Shown here: positions 41,410 to 51,305 of the stretch, piece after piece
How the letters are laid out: each line of letters begins with the position of its first letter
Numbering within the stretch: the first letter of the stretch is position 1
Assembly (NCBI GenBank): GCA_028873815.1
Contig: JAPPNN010000053.1
Location: forward strand, 1 to 64,000
Reading direction: 5' to 3'
Origin: Gemmatimonadota bacterium
GTDB lineage: Bacteria; Gemmatimonadota; Gemmatimonadetes; Longimicrobiales; Gaopeijiaceae
Length of the DNA stretch: 64,000 bases
Translations under genes and position numbers: made by a program
The notes under the pieces: model-generated
Seen by the model: the letters and a program-made list of their open reading frames with translations, nothing else
Told to the model about the DNA's origin: nothing
The model's database searches: none

Positions 41410-43911
41410 ATGACAAGATCGCTCGGAGTCCCTTTCCTGGTGCTGGGCGCGCTCCTTGTCGCCGCCGGTCCGGATGGGACCGGCAGGAACGAGCGTGGCG
41501 CCGTGAGCGCCTGGCCGGCTGGTTCGCTTGTCCCGCGCGCGCCGGGGCCGGCCTTCGCGGAGTCGCGTGAAGAAGCCACCGAGCCGGATCACACCGAGGT
41601 GGTTCAGCGCGTCTGCGCCCGCTGCCACAACCAGCGCCGCCTGACCGGCAACCTGTCGCTCGAGGGGTTCGTGGTGGAAGAGGCGGACCGCCAGGCCGAC
41701 ATCGGCGAGCGCATGGTGCGGAAGCTGCGCGCGGGAATGATGCCGCCGCCGGGAACGCACAGGCCCGCGGGCGACACGCTTGTTGCCCTGGTGGAACGGC
41801 TCGAAGAGGTGCTCGACGGCGCGGCGGCCGAGCGCCCCGACCCCGGCGACCGCACCTTCCAGCGGCTCAACCGCGCCGAGTACGAGCGTGCGGTCCACGA
41901 CCTGCTCGCCCTCACCGTAGACGCCGGGGACTGGCTCCCGCTCGACCAGATGAGCGCCAACTTCGACAATATCGCCGATGTGCAGGCGATGTCGCCGACC
42001 CTCGTCGAGTCGTACCTGAACGCCGCCGCCGAGATCAGCCGCTGGGCGGTCGGCGACCGGACGGCTCCGGCGGTCGACCGCTCCTACAAGGTCTCCGAGT
42101 ACACGTCCCAGCACCCCTGGGATCGCGTGGAGGGGACGCCGTACGGGACCCGGGGCGGTGTCGTTGTCGAGCACGTCTTCCCCGCCGACGGCGAGTACGT
42201 CTTCGAGCTCGGATTCTCCTCCGGCGCCAACTCGCGCTTCGAGGACATCGATATATCGATCGACGGCGAGAGCGTGGCCCTGCTGCATCACGCGCGAACC
42301 GGGGCGGGTGCCGACGGGCGGGGCGCCGCGCCGATCAGCACCGGGCGAATCTTCGTGCGCGCCGGCCAACGCAAGGTGTCGGCCGCCTTCATTCGCGGAT
42401 TCGACGGCCCCTACGAGGACCTGATCCGGCCACACGACTGGTCCATGGCGGGCGGCGGATCCGGCGGGGGAGGGATCACCACGCTTCCCCATGTGCGCGA
42501 GCTGATCGTCGGAGGCCCGTACGACGTGACCGGGATCTCGGACAATCCGACCCGCCAGCGCATCTTCGTCTGTCGTCCCACGTCGGCCGCGGAAGAGTTG
42601 CCGTGCGCCCGCAGAATCGTCGAGACGCTGACCAGCCGCGCCTACCGCCGCCCGGCGACCGCTGGGGACATCGACGGGCTCATGACCTTCTACGAGACCG
42701 GCGCCGGACTGGACGGCTTCGAGACCGGGGTGCGCATGGCGCTGGAGGCGCTGCTGGCGAGCCCGCGCTTCGTCTTCCGCACTGAGCGGGAGCCGGAGGG
42801 AGTGGAGCCCGGAGAGATCTACCGCATTTCCAGCGTGGACCTTGCCTCGCGCCTCTCCTTCTTCCTGTGGGGCGCACCGCCGGACGAGACGCTGCTTGCG
42901 GCCGCGGCCGACGAAGGTCTGCACGACAGCGGGGAACTCGAACGCCAGGCGCTGCGCATGCTCGACCACCCGCGCGCCCACGCGCTGGGAGCCCGCTTCG
43001 CCAGCCAGTGGCTGCGGCTGCAGGACCTCTACAAGGTCCATCCGGACCCCAACTTCTTCCCGAACTTCGACGACAAGCTGGCCGACGCAATGCGGCTGGA
43101 GACGGAGACCTTCTTCAACCACCTGGTCGAAGAGGACCGGAGCATCCTCGACCTGTTCCGCGCCGACTACACGTTCGTCAACGAGCGCCTGGCCACCCAC
43201 TACGGCTTCCCGCCCGTCCCCGGCGCCCATCTCCGCAAGGTCGCCTACCCCGACGACCGGCGCGTCGGCCTGCTGGGCCACGGCAGCGTGCTGGTCCTGA
43301 CCTCGCTGGCCAACCGCACATCGCCCGTCCTGCGCGGGAAGTGGGTGATGGAGGTGCTGCTGGGGACGCCCCCGCCTCCGCCTCCGCCCGGTATCCCGGA
43401 CCTGGAGGAGACCGAGGCCTCGCGCGACGGCCGCATGCTGACCACGCGCGAGCGCATGGAGATCCACCGCGAGAACCCGCAGTGCGCGTCATGCCACCGC
43501 TTCATGGACCCGATCGGCCTCGCCCTCGACAACTTCGACGTGACCGGCAAATGGCGCTCGCTCGAACACGGGATGCCGGTCGACACGCGCGGCGACTTCT
43601 ACGACGGGACGCCGGTCGAGACCCCGGCCCAACTCTCAGCCGCCCTGCTCAGGCGCCCGCTTCCGCTGGTGCGCACCTTCAGCGAAAACCTGATGGCGTA
43701 TGCGCTGGGGCGGCGCGTGGAATACTACGACCAGCCCTCGATCCGGCAGATCGTGCGGCGGGCCGAAGACGATGACTACAGTATCTCTTCCCTCGTGCTC
43801 GGCGTGGTGAAGAGCGATGCGTTCAGGATGAAGCGGGCCCCTCTGGCCACGGCAGAGGAGCAGCCCGCAAACGGGACGGACCCGTCCCGCGACACGGCCA
43901 AGGAGAACTGA
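41410..43911 (+). CDS. Secreted DUF1592/DUF1588/DUF1587/DUF1585 (planctomycete-type cytochrome c) protein
   Basis: 833 residues from ATG 41410, which has GGAG 6 nt upstream; longer in-frame starts exist at 41392 and 41350. A signal sequence is followed by a haem-binding CARCHNQ (near residue 75). Then come the DUF1587/1595/1592/1588 blocks (FQRLNRAEYERAVHDLL, SRAYRRPAT, DLASRLSFFLWG, NRTSPVLRGKWVMEVLLG) and a second haem motif CASCHRFMDPIG with LENFD-like LDNFD, and a DUF1585 end. These proteins are secreted, probably c-type cytochromes; their reaction is unknown. The gene is followed after 5 bp by a DUF1552 gene, the partner usually found with it. Confidence 0.92.
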   Translation: MTRSLGVPFLVLGALLVAAGPDGTGRNERGAVSAWPAGSLVPRAPGPAFAESREEATEPDHTEVVQRVCARCHNQRRLTGNLSLEGFVVEEADRQADIGERMVRKLRAGMMPPPGTHRPAGDTLVALVERLEEVLDGAAAERPDPGDRTFQRLNRAEYERAVHDLLALTVDAGDWLPLDQMSANFDNIADVQAMSPTLVESYLNAAAEISRWAVGDRTAPAVDRSYKVSEYTSQHPWDRVEGTPYGTRGGVVVEHVFPADGEYVFELGFSSGANSRFEDIDISIDGESVALLHHARTGAGADGRGAAPISTGRIFVRAGQRKVSAAFIRGFDGPYEDLIRPHDWSMAGGGSGGGGITTLPHVRELIVGGPYDVTGISDNPTRQRIFVCRPTSAAEELPCARRIVETLTSRAYRRPATAGDIDGLMTFYETGAGLDGFETGVRMALEALLASPRFVFRTEREPEGVEPGEIYRISSVDLASRLSFFLWGAPPDETLLAAAADEGLHDSGELERQALRMLDHPRAHALGARFASQWLRLQDLYKVHPDPNFFPNFDDKLADAMRLETETFFNHLVEEDRSILDLFRADYTFVNERLATHYGFPPVPGAHLRKVAYPDDRRVGLLGHGSVLVLTSLANRTSPVLRGKWVMEVLLGTPPPPPPPGIPDLEETEASRDGRMLTTRERMEIHRENPQCASCHRFMDPIGLALDNFDVTGKWRSLEHGMPVDTRGDFYDGTPVETPAQLSAALLRRPLPLVRTFSENLMAYALGRRVEYYDQPSIRQIVRRAEDDDYSISSLVLGVVKSDAFRMKRAPLATAEEQPANGTDPSRDTAKEN

Positions 43912-43916
43912 CGACG

Positions 43917-45329
43917 ATGCACTTCATCACCGGCAACCACATCCCGCGCCGCACCTTCCTGCGGGGCCTCGGGGCCACGGCCGCGCTGCCGCTGCTCGAC
44001 GCCATGATCCCAGCCGGGCGGCTGAGCGCCCACAACCGCCCCGACGAGGGCCCGACCCGCCTCGTGTGCATCGAGGAGGTGCACGGCCTGGCCGGGTGCA
44101 ACGAGTGGGGCGCGACTCAGCACCTCTACGCGCCGGCCACCACGGGCAAGGACTTCGAGATTCTCCCCGAGAGCGCGCTCACGTCGCTGCGGCCATTCCA
44201 GGACCGGCTCACCATCGTCAGCAACACCGACTGCCGCCAGGCCGAGGCCTTCACCACGCCCGAGATCGGCGGCGACCACTTCCGCTCCAGCGCGGTTTTC
44301 CTCACGCAGGCGCACCCGAAACAGACCCAGGGCTCGGACATCTGGGTTGGGACGTCGCTCGACCAGATGTACGCGCAGCGCTTCGGCCAGAACACGCCGC
44401 TGCCGTCCATGCAGTTCTGTATCGAGAACCTCGACCAGGCCGGCGGTTGCACCTACAACTACTCCTGCGCCTACACCGACACGATCAGCTGGGCTTCGCC
44501 CAATGAGCCGCTGCCCATGATCCGCGACCCGCGCGTCGCCTTCGACATGCTCTTCGGGGCGGGGGGCACGCCCGAGGAACGGGCCGCGCGGCGGGCGTCG
44601 CGCAAGAGCATTCTCGACTGGATGGCCGGCGAGATCGCGGCGCTGAAGCGCGAGCTTGGGGCCACGGACCGCCTGCGCATGGACCGCTACCTGAACAACG
44701 TCCGCGAGATCGAGCGCCGGATTGCGGCCGTCGAGTCGCGCAACACCAGCGGCGAGGAGCGCGAGCTGCCAGAGGCACCCGCAGGCGTTCCGGACTCGTT
44801 CACCGAGCACATGCGCCTCATGTTCGACCTGCAGGTGCTGGCCTTCGAGACCAACATGACGCGGATCATCTCCTTCAAGACCGGCCGCGACGCCGACAAC
44901 CGCGTCTTCCCCGAGAGCGGCTCCGACCGCCCCTTCCACCCCGCGTCGCACCACGGCGCGCGCGAGGAAGCGGTCCTCGAATTCAACAAGATCTGCCAGT
45001 ACCGCGTGGGCCAGCTGCCGTACTTCCTCGAGAAGCTGCAGAACAGCATGGAGGGTGACGCCAGCCTGCTGGACAAGACGATGGTCATGTGGGGCTCGCC
45101 GATGGCCGACGCCAACCTGCACAACCACCGCCGCTGCCCGCTCATCCTGCTGGGCGGCGCCAACGGGCTGCTGGAGGGCAACCTGCACCTCGAGGCGCCC
45201 GACGCCACGCCCATGGCCAATGCCATGCTGTGGGCTCTCAACGGTCTGGGAATGGAGATGGAGAGTTTCGGAGACAGCACGGGTGAATTCTCCCTCGTCT
45301 CGGGGTCCTCGGCGGCGACGCAGGGATGA
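43917..45329 (+). CDS. DUF1552 family exported protein
   Basis: 470 residues with a Tat-type N terminus (PRRTFLRGLGATAALPLLDAM). The DUF1552 family belongs to the alkaline-phosphatase/sulfatase-like DUF1501 neighbourhood and nearly always sits beside DUF1592-type cytochromes. Recognisable parts are SDIWVGTSLDQMYA, YLNNVREIERRI, and the late HHGAREEAVLEFNKI and MVMWGSPMADANLHNHRRCPLILLGG (as separate blocks). Activity unknown. The stop overlaps the next ATG (ATGA). Confidence 0.92.
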   Translation: MHFITGNHIPRRTFLRGLGATAALPLLDAMIPAGRLSAHNRPDEGPTRLVCIEEVHGLAGCNEWGATQHLYAPATTGKDFEILPESALTSLRPFQDRLTIVSNTDCRQAEAFTTPEIGGDHFRSSAVFLTQAHPKQTQGSDIWVGTSLDQMYAQRFGQNTPLPSMQFCIENLDQAGGCTYNYSCAYTDTISWASPNEPLPMIRDPRVAFDMLFGAGGTPEERAARRASRKSILDWMAGEIAALKRELGATDRLRMDRYLNNVREIERRIAAVESRNTSGEERELPEAPAGVPDSFTEHMRLMFDLQVLAFETNMTRIISFKTGRDADNRVFPESGSDRPFHPASHHGAREEAVLEFNKICQYRVGQLPYFLEKLQNSMEGDASLLDKTMVMWGSPMADANLHNHRRCPLILLGGANGLLEGNLHLEAPDATPMANAMLWALNGLGMEMESFGDSTGEFSLVSGSSAATQG

Positions 45330-47326
45330 CGGCCATGGCGACACGGCAAGCACGCCTGACGGGTGGCCTCCTCGGCTGTGCGGCGCTGATCGGCGTCCTC
45401 GGCGCGGCCGGCTCCCCGGTCGCGGACTCCCCCGTCGCCGACGCGGCGATGGCGGGCGACATCGCGGCGGTGCGGGCTCTGCTCGCGGACGGCGCCGACG
45501 TCAACGCGGCCCAGGGCGACGGCATGACCGCGCTGCACTGGGCCGCCGAACGCGGCAACGCTGAACTGGCCGAGATGCTCCTCTACGCGGGGGCGGCTGT
45601 CGAGCCCGTCACGCGGATCGGCGGCTACACGCCGCTCCACATCGCGGCGCGAACCGGCAGCGATGCCGTCGCGCTGATGCTTCTGGGCGCCGGCGCGGAC
45701 GCGGCCGCACCCGCGCCCGGCACGGGCACCACGCCGCTCCACCTCGCCGCGACGGCGGGCTCGGCGCCGCTGATCGCCGCGCTGCTCGACCGCGGCGCGG
45801 ACCCCGACGCGCGCGAGGACGTGTGGGGCCAGACCCCGCTTATCTTCGCGGCCTCCATGAACCGCGCCGATGCCGTCCGCGTGCTCCTCGCGGCGGGCGC
45901 CGACCCCGACATCGCCAGCAGGGTGGAGGACCTTCAGGTGCTGTCCGAGCTCGACAGGATCGCGGGGCGCCGCCGTACCGAGGCGGTCGAGGCGCTGACG
46001 GCGGGCAGGTCGCGGGCCCCGACGCCCACCGAGTTCCAGACGGCGGTGCGGGCGTCGCGCACCGTGTACGAGGAGGGGCTCCCCGAAGACCAGGAGGAGG
46101 AGGAGGACGACTTCCGGCCCCGGCGCATCGACGCCAAGGGCGGCCTGACCGCCCTCCTGCACGCCGTGCGGCAAGGGTACGCCGAGTCCGCGGTCGCGCT
46201 CATCGACGGCGGCGCCGACATCGACCGCGCCAGTGCCAGCGACGGCACCAGCCCCCTCCTGATGGCCACGATCAACGGCCAGTTCGACCTGGCGCTTACC
46301 CTGATCGAACGGGGCGCCGAACCGAACATCGCCTCGGCGCTGAACGGCGCCACCCCGCTCTGGGCGGCGGTCAACGCCCGTTGGCAGCCCCGCACCCGCT
46401 ATCCCCAGCCGCAGGAAATGGGGTTGCAGACGGCGACCTACATGGACGTGATGGAGGCGCTGCTCGCGGCCGGCGCGGACCCCGACGTTCGCCTCACGCT
46501 GCATCCCTGGTACATGGAATACAGCGGGTGCGGCAACCGCAACTGCGGTTTGGTCGACACCCAGGGGGCCACCGCTTTCTGGCGTGCCGCCTACGCCACC
46601 GATGTCGCTGCGATGCGCCTGCTCGTCGGGCACGGGGCCGACCCCGGGATCCCGACTGTGGCTCCGCCCCGCCGCCGCCGCCTCTCGACCGACGAGTTCC
46701 TGCGGCAGCAGAACCGGACGCAGTTGGCGTCCGACTCCACCTACAGCGAACTGGACGATTCCGCGCGAGTCACACTACTCAGGTCGGTCCGCAACGACCT
46801 GCGTGAAGAGCAGCAGGGCGAATTCCCCGACGACCTGCTCGCCGGCCTGGAGGACGAGGTGCGCCAGGACCTGATCCGCGCCTCGGAGGTCGCCGATTCC
46901 CTGCGCGCGCTGGAGCCCGACGCCTCGGGACTGCCGCCGGTCCCCGCGGGGGGTCCCGGCGTGTGGCCCATCCACGCGGCTTCCGGGGTCGGCTACGGGG
47001 AGGGCTTTGCCGGCAACGCCCACCGCCACGCGCCCGACGGGTGGCTCCCGGCCGTACGGTACCTGGTGGAGGAACTCGGCGTCGACATCAATGCCCGCGA
47101 CCATAACGGCTACAACGCTCTGCACCACGCGTCCGCGCGCGGCGACCACCCCCTGATCATCTACCTGGTGGAGCAGGGCGCCGACATCCGTGCGATCAGC
47201 CGCCGGGGGCAGACGGTGGCGGATCTGGCCAACGGTCCGGTGCAGCGCGTCTCGCCGCGCCCGGCTACCGTGGCGCTGCTGGAGAAGCTGGGGTCGTCGA
47301 ACAGCCACCGCTGCCTGACCTGCTGA
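45326..47326 (+). CDS. Secreted ankyrin-repeat protein
   Basis: 666 residues with a signal sequence (LLGCAALIGVLGAAGSPVAD) and several ankyrin repeats: about residues 35-200 (GDGMTALHWAAERGNAELAEMLL, TPLHIAARTGSDAVALMLL, TTPLHLAATAGS as separate repeats), about 270-370, and a last set near 570-640 (NGYNALHHASARGDHPLIIYL). A linker of charged residues separates the first sets (DQEEEEDDF). The length and repeated occurrence beside DUF1592/DUF1552 genes suggest a protein-binding scaffold for an extracytoplasmic complex; that is an inference. Two Cys-containing motifs (GCGNRNCG, RCLTC at the end) are notable. Confidence 0.9.
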   Translation: MTAMATRQARLTGGLLGCAALIGVLGAAGSPVADSPVADAAMAGDIAAVRALLADGADVNAAQGDGMTALHWAAERGNAELAEMLLYAGAAVEPVTRIGGYTPLHIAARTGSDAVALMLLGAGADAAAPAPGTGTTPLHLAATAGSAPLIAALLDRGADPDAREDVWGQTPLIFAASMNRADAVRVLLAAGADPDIASRVEDLQVLSELDRIAGRRRTEAVEALTAGRSRAPTPTEFQTAVRASRTVYEEGLPEDQEEEEDDFRPRRIDAKGGLTALLHAVRQGYAESAVALIDGGADIDRASASDGTSPLLMATINGQFDLALTLIERGAEPNIASALNGATPLWAAVNARWQPRTRYPQPQEMGLQTATYMDVMEALLAAGADPDVRLTLHPWYMEYSGCGNRNCGLVDTQGATAFWRAAYATDVAAMRLLVGHGADPGIPTVAPPRRRRLSTDEFLRQQNRTQLASDSTYSELDDSARVTLLRSVRNDLREEQQGEFPDDLLAGLEDEVRQDLIRASEVADSLRALEPDASGLPPVPAGGPGVWPIHAASGVGYGEGFAGNAHRHAPDGWLPAVRYLVEELGVDINARDHNGYNALHHASARGDHPLIIYLVEQGADIRAISRRGQTVADLANGPVQRVSPRPATVALLEKLGSSNSHRCLTC

Positions 47327-47386
47327 GCAGGGGGATTGCCGAGCCGGCGCCTGGATCATCCCCGCGCCTGCCATCCGCCGCGCCCC

Positions 47387-49774
47387 TCAGCTCACCGGTC
47401 GTCTCCCCGCGCCGATTGTGTACTCGGGCGGCTCCACCCCCAGCAGGTGGCGCACGAAGTAGTCCCACCGCCGCCTCATCATGTAGGGCTCGCTGCTGAA
47501 GCCGTGCCCCCGGTTGGGGAGCATGATGAGGTCGAAGTCCTTGTCGGCCGCGATCAGCGCGTCCACGACGAGCAGCGTGTTATAGAGCGGCACGTTCGTG
47601 TCCATGGTCCCGTGCGCCAGCAGCAGCTTGCCCTGCAGGTTCTCCGCGACAAGCTGGTTGGCCTGGTTGTCGTAGTTGGTGGCGCCGTCCGGGTAGGTCT
47701 CGAGCAGCCCCTGCCACTTCTCGCCCCAGTCGTCCTCGTAGTTGCGGTTGTCATGATTGCCCGCCTGCGAGACCGCGACCTTGTAGAAGTCCGGGTAGCG
47801 CAGAATCCCGGCCGTGCTGGCGAAGCCACCCCCGGAGTGCCCCCAGATGCCGACGCGGTCCATGTCCATCCACGGATGGTGCTCCCCCAGCTGCCGCACC
47901 ATCCCTACCTGATCGGGCAGGCCGTTGTCGCCCATGTTGCCGTAGTACGCGTCGTGGAATGCCTTCGAGCGCCCGGGCGTGCCCATGGCGTCGACCTCGA
48001 CCACGATGAACCCCAGTTCGGCCAGCGCCTGCTTGTCGCCCCGCGAGGCCCGGAACGACCGCGAGCCCACGCTCCCCGACTGCGGCCCCGGATACAGGTA
48101 GTTGACGACCGGATACGACCGCGCCGGATCGAAGTGGGTGGGCTTGTACATGAGGCCGTGCAGATCCGTCTCCCCATCCCGCGCCTTCACGGTGAACGGT
48201 TCGGGCGGTTGCCAGCCTGAGGAGAGGAGGGCGGAGATGTCCGCTCGCTCCAACTCGGCCGCGACGTTTCCGTTCACGTCCCGTACGACCGTCACCGGGG
48301 GAATGACCGGGGTCGAATGGCTGTCGACGAAGTACGCGCCGGTGGGCGACAGCGACACGGTGTGGTTGGCGCTGTCGGGGGTGAGGAGGGTCAGGCCCGT
48401 GCCGTCCATCCCGATGCGGTAGAGGTACTGGAAGTAGGGGTCGCCGGCCTCCCGTCCGGTCCCCGTGAAGTAGAGCGTCCGCGCCTCCTCGTCGACGCGC
48501 AGCAGCTGGCGCACATTCCAGTCGCCGGTGGTGATGCGGCCCATCAGTTCGCCGGTCGACAGGTCGTAACGGTAGAGGTGGCCCCAGTTGTGCCGCTTCG
48601 AGAACCAGATGACCTCGTTCGACGCTTTGAGCACACGCCAGTTCGCTCCGCCCGAACCCGACTCGAAGAAGGTCTCCTCGGTCTCTTCGAGCACGTCCCG
48701 CACCTCTCCGGTGTGGGGGTCCGCGACGCGCAGCTGGGCGTGCTTGTGGTCGCGCGAGTTGGACAGGAAGGCCAGTTGCGACCCGTCGGCGCTCCACTCC
48801 ACGTCGAGGAAGACGCCGCCCCGGCCCGCGACGTGGTCGGTGGTCGAAGAGCGATGCGGGTCGGGGGGCAATGCCAGGCGGACCACGCGGTGGGGCTGGC
48901 CGGCCGCCGGTTCGCCCACATGGATCACCACCCGGCTGATCCGGAAGATGAGGCTGTCGCCCGGAAGCGGATACTTCCAGGACTCCAGCTCGGGGTGGCC
49001 CACGTTCGTGGTGGTCATGTGCATCATGCCCACCCCCCGAGCGTCGTGCTGGAAGGTGGCGATCATGTCCGAATCGGGGGACCAGAGCAGAACGGGGGAG
49101 TCGCGCTTGACCCACCCCGCGTTGTTGGTCGCATAGCCGAAGTCCTGGATGCCGTCGGTGGTGAGCGGGGTCTCGGCGCCCGTGTCCAGGTCGCGCAGCC
49201 AGAGGTTGTGGGCGCGGATGAAGGCGGCCTTCGTGCCGTCGGGGGAGGGGATGGCGCTCGGGTCGCGTTCCCGTGCGGGGTCGGTGGCCTCGCACCGGTA
49301 GGTCGCCAGGTCGCAGCGGAGGTGCGTGTCGCCTGCCCGTGGCGAGCGCTCGGCCGCCCCGGTGGGGCTCCCGCCCAGCTGTACCGTGAGGGCGTCGCCG
49401 GATGGGCTCAGCTCGAAGGTGCTGAAGGGGAGTTCCAGGGGCGCGACCTCGCCGCCCGTCGCGGCGCTGATGGCCGCGGCCAGACGCTCGTGGTCGAAGG
49501 CGCGGGCGCGGGTGCCCGTGGCGGGATCGACGAGGATGAACTCGGCACCGCCGGGTGTGGTGTTGCGGTACCAGAAGCGGTCGCCCGGCAGCCAGTTGGG
49601 CTGCACAGACGCGCCGAAGACAAGGCCGCCGGTTCCGCCGGCGAGGAACGACTCGGCGCGCGCGTAGTCCTCCGCAGTGACGGTGACGGGGGGTTGCTGG
49701 GCGGAGAGGGCGGGCGGGAGCAGAGCGGCCGCAGCGACGGCGAGTGCCGGAAGAACGGGGACGCGATGTCTCAT
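47387..49774 (-). CDS. Secreted S9 family peptidase (dipeptidyl-peptidase IV type)
   Basis: 795 residues with a signal peptide (AAALLPPALSAQ). The N-terminal part is a DPP-IV-type beta propeller (about 30-520). The C-terminal alpha/beta hydrolase domain has nucleophile Ser in WGHSGGGFAS, Asp in GTMDTNVPL and His in NRGHGF, in the S9 order Ser-Asp-His. YLYPGPQSGSV is the usual opening of the hydrolase domain. The likely role is periplasmic or extracellular cleavage of N-terminal (often X-Pro) dipeptides. It stands alone on this strand, divergent from the Cys/Met-metabolism gene. Confidence 0.95.
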   Translation of the reverse strand: MRHRVPVLPALAVAAAALLPPALSAQQPPVTVTAEDYARAESFLAGGTGGLVFGASVQPNWLPGDRFWYRNTTPGGAEFILVDPATGTRARAFDHERLAAAISAATGGEVAPLELPFSTFELSPSGDALTVQLGGSPTGAAERSPRAGDTHLRCDLATYRCEATDPARERDPSAIPSPDGTKAAFIRAHNLWLRDLDTGAETPLTTDGIQDFGYATNNAGWVKRDSPVLLWSPDSDMIATFQHDARGVGMMHMTTTNVGHPELESWKYPLPGDSLIFRISRVVIHVGEPAAGQPHRVVRLALPPDPHRSSTTDHVAGRGGVFLDVEWSADGSQLAFLSNSRDHKHAQLRVADPHTGEVRDVLEETEETFFESGSGGANWRVLKASNEVIWFSKRHNWGHLYRYDLSTGELMGRITTGDWNVRQLLRVDEEARTLYFTGTGREAGDPYFQYLYRIGMDGTGLTLLTPDSANHTVSLSPTGAYFVDSHSTPVIPPVTVVRDVNGNVAAELERADISALLSSGWQPPEPFTVKARDGETDLHGLMYKPTHFDPARSYPVVNYLYPGPQSGSVGSRSFRASRGDKQALAELGFIVVEVDAMGTPGRSKAFHDAYYGNMGDNGLPDQVGMVRQLGEHHPWMDMDRVGIWGHSGGGFASTAGILRYPDFYKVAVSQAGNHDNRNYEDDWGEKWQGLLETYPDGATNYDNQANQLVAENLQGKLLLAHGTMDTNVPLYNTLLVVDALIAADKDFDLIMLPNRGHGFSSEPYMMRRRWDYFVRHLLGVEPPEYTIGAGRRPVS

Positions 49775-49970
49775 GGTCAGCCAGGGGCAGGGGTGAGCAG
49801 GAACCGACGAAACGGTATCCCGACCAATGGCGGCCGGGCAATGTCGGGCAGGGCTCGTTGACCCTGGTCAAGGGGTTGGTCTATCCTCATCACCGGGATC
49901 CATTCGACCGCATGACTCACTGCGTGATACTTCCGGTGTCGCTCCACGGGCCACCGGGGAGCAACGGACC

Positions 49971-51170
49971 GTGAAGCCACCCACCACCCGCCTCCGCACC
50001 GCCGCCGTCCACGCGGGCGAGTCCCCCGACCCGGCCACCGGGGCGTCGGCGCCCAACCTGGTCATGTCCTCGACCTTCGTGACCCGGGACGCGGCCGGCT
50101 TCTCCGCGCACGACCTCGACGAGGAGTCCGGTTTCCTGTATACGCGATGGTCGAATCCGACCGTGGCGCAGCTCGAGGCGAAGCTTTGCGCCCTCGAGGG
50201 TGCCGAGGCCTGCCTCTGCTTCGGATCGGGGATGGCGGCCGCGACCGGGTTGCTCTTGTCGCTGCTGGCGAGTGGCGACCACATCGTCATGTCCGACACC
50301 AACTATGCGGGTGTGGCGGAGCTGGGGCGAGACACCCTGCCGCGAATAGGGATCGGCGTCTCGTTCGTCGACACCTCCGACCCGCGCAACGTCGAGGCCG
50401 CGATCCGGCCCGAAACCAGGTTGATCTGGCTCGAGACGCCGGCGAACCCGATCTGCAGGCTCACCGACCTGGCTGCCGTGGCACGGGTCGCCGCTGCGCA
50501 TCCGGGCGTCCGCATCGCCGTGGATTCCACCTTCGCCACGCCCGTCGCCACGCGGCCCCTTGAGCTGGGCGCTCACTACGTCATGCACTCGCTCACCAAG
50601 TACATCGGCGGCCATGGCGACGCGGTGGGAGGGGCGGTACTGGGATCCAGGGAGGACATCGCCGCGCTGCGGCTCGAGGCCGGGATCCACTACGGGGGCG
50701 TCCTGTCTCCCTTTAACGCGTGGCTGATCATGCGCGGAGCGGCCACGCTGCCGATCCGGATGAAGGCCCACGAGGAGAACGCGCTCGCGGTCGCCCGGTT
50801 CCTGGAGTCCCATCCGCGAGTGACGCGGGTTATGTATCCCGGCCTGCCGTCGCACCCGCAGCACGGGCTGGCGCGCCGCCAGATGGACAACTTCTCCGGC
50901 ATGCTGACCTTCCAGGCCGGCGATGGTCCGCAGCTGGCCGAGCGGATGGCTCGCGAGTTGCGCGTGATCCACTACGCGGTCTCGCTCGGGCATCACCGCA
51001 GCCTGGTCTTCTGGATGGACACGCCGTCGCTGATGGAGACCTCGTTCCGGCTCGACGGCGCGCAGCTGGAGAGCTACCGGGCCTACGCGGGCGACGGGAT
51101 CTTTCGCATGTCGGTGGGCCTGGAGGACCCGGACGACCTCTGCGAGGACCTGGAGCGGGTGCTGGGGTAG
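49971..51170 (+). CDS. Cys/Met metabolism PLP-dependent enzyme (cystathionine gamma-lyase / methionine gamma-lyase class)
   Basis: 399 residues from GTG 49971 with GGGGAG 9 nt upstream. The frame extends to 49827 without family similarity. Family motifs: SGFLYTRWSNPTVAQLEAKLCALEGAEACLCFGSGMAA is visible as RWSNPTVAQLE and CFGSGMAA. IWLETPANP precedes VDSTFATP, and the Schiff-base lysine is in HSLTKYIGGHGD. The group includes cystathionine gamma-synthase, gamma-lyase, methionine gamma-lyase and O-acylhomoserine sulfhydrylase; sequence alone does not decide the reaction. No neighbouring sulfur genes are present. Confidence 0.93.
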   Translation: MKPPTTRLRTAAVHAGESPDPATGASAPNLVMSSTFVTRDAAGFSAHDLDEESGFLYTRWSNPTVAQLEAKLCALEGAEACLCFGSGMAAATGLLLSLLASGDHIVMSDTNYAGVAELGRDTLPRIGIGVSFVDTSDPRNVEAAIRPETRLIWLETPANPICRLTDLAAVARVAAAHPGVRIAVDSTFATPVATRPLELGAHYVMHSLTKYIGGHGDAVGGAVLGSREDIAALRLEAGIHYGGVLSPFNAWLIMRGAATLPIRMKAHEENALAVARFLESHPRVTRVMYPGLPSHPQHGLARRQMDNFSGMLTFQAGDGPQLAERMARELRVIHYAVSLGHHRSLVFWMDTPSLMETSFRLDGAQLESYRAYAGDGIFRMSVGLEDPDDLCEDLERVLG

Positions 51171-51305
51171 CAGGCGGGACATCCCGGCGCGCGGATCGCT
51201 CCTCGGCAGACCTGTTCGCAGGCTGCAGTCTGCACCATACTGTCTGGCAGTACGCTTTCAAGTTGGCGCTCGCCCACGCGAGCATGTGAAAGGATTCACA
51301 AAGTC

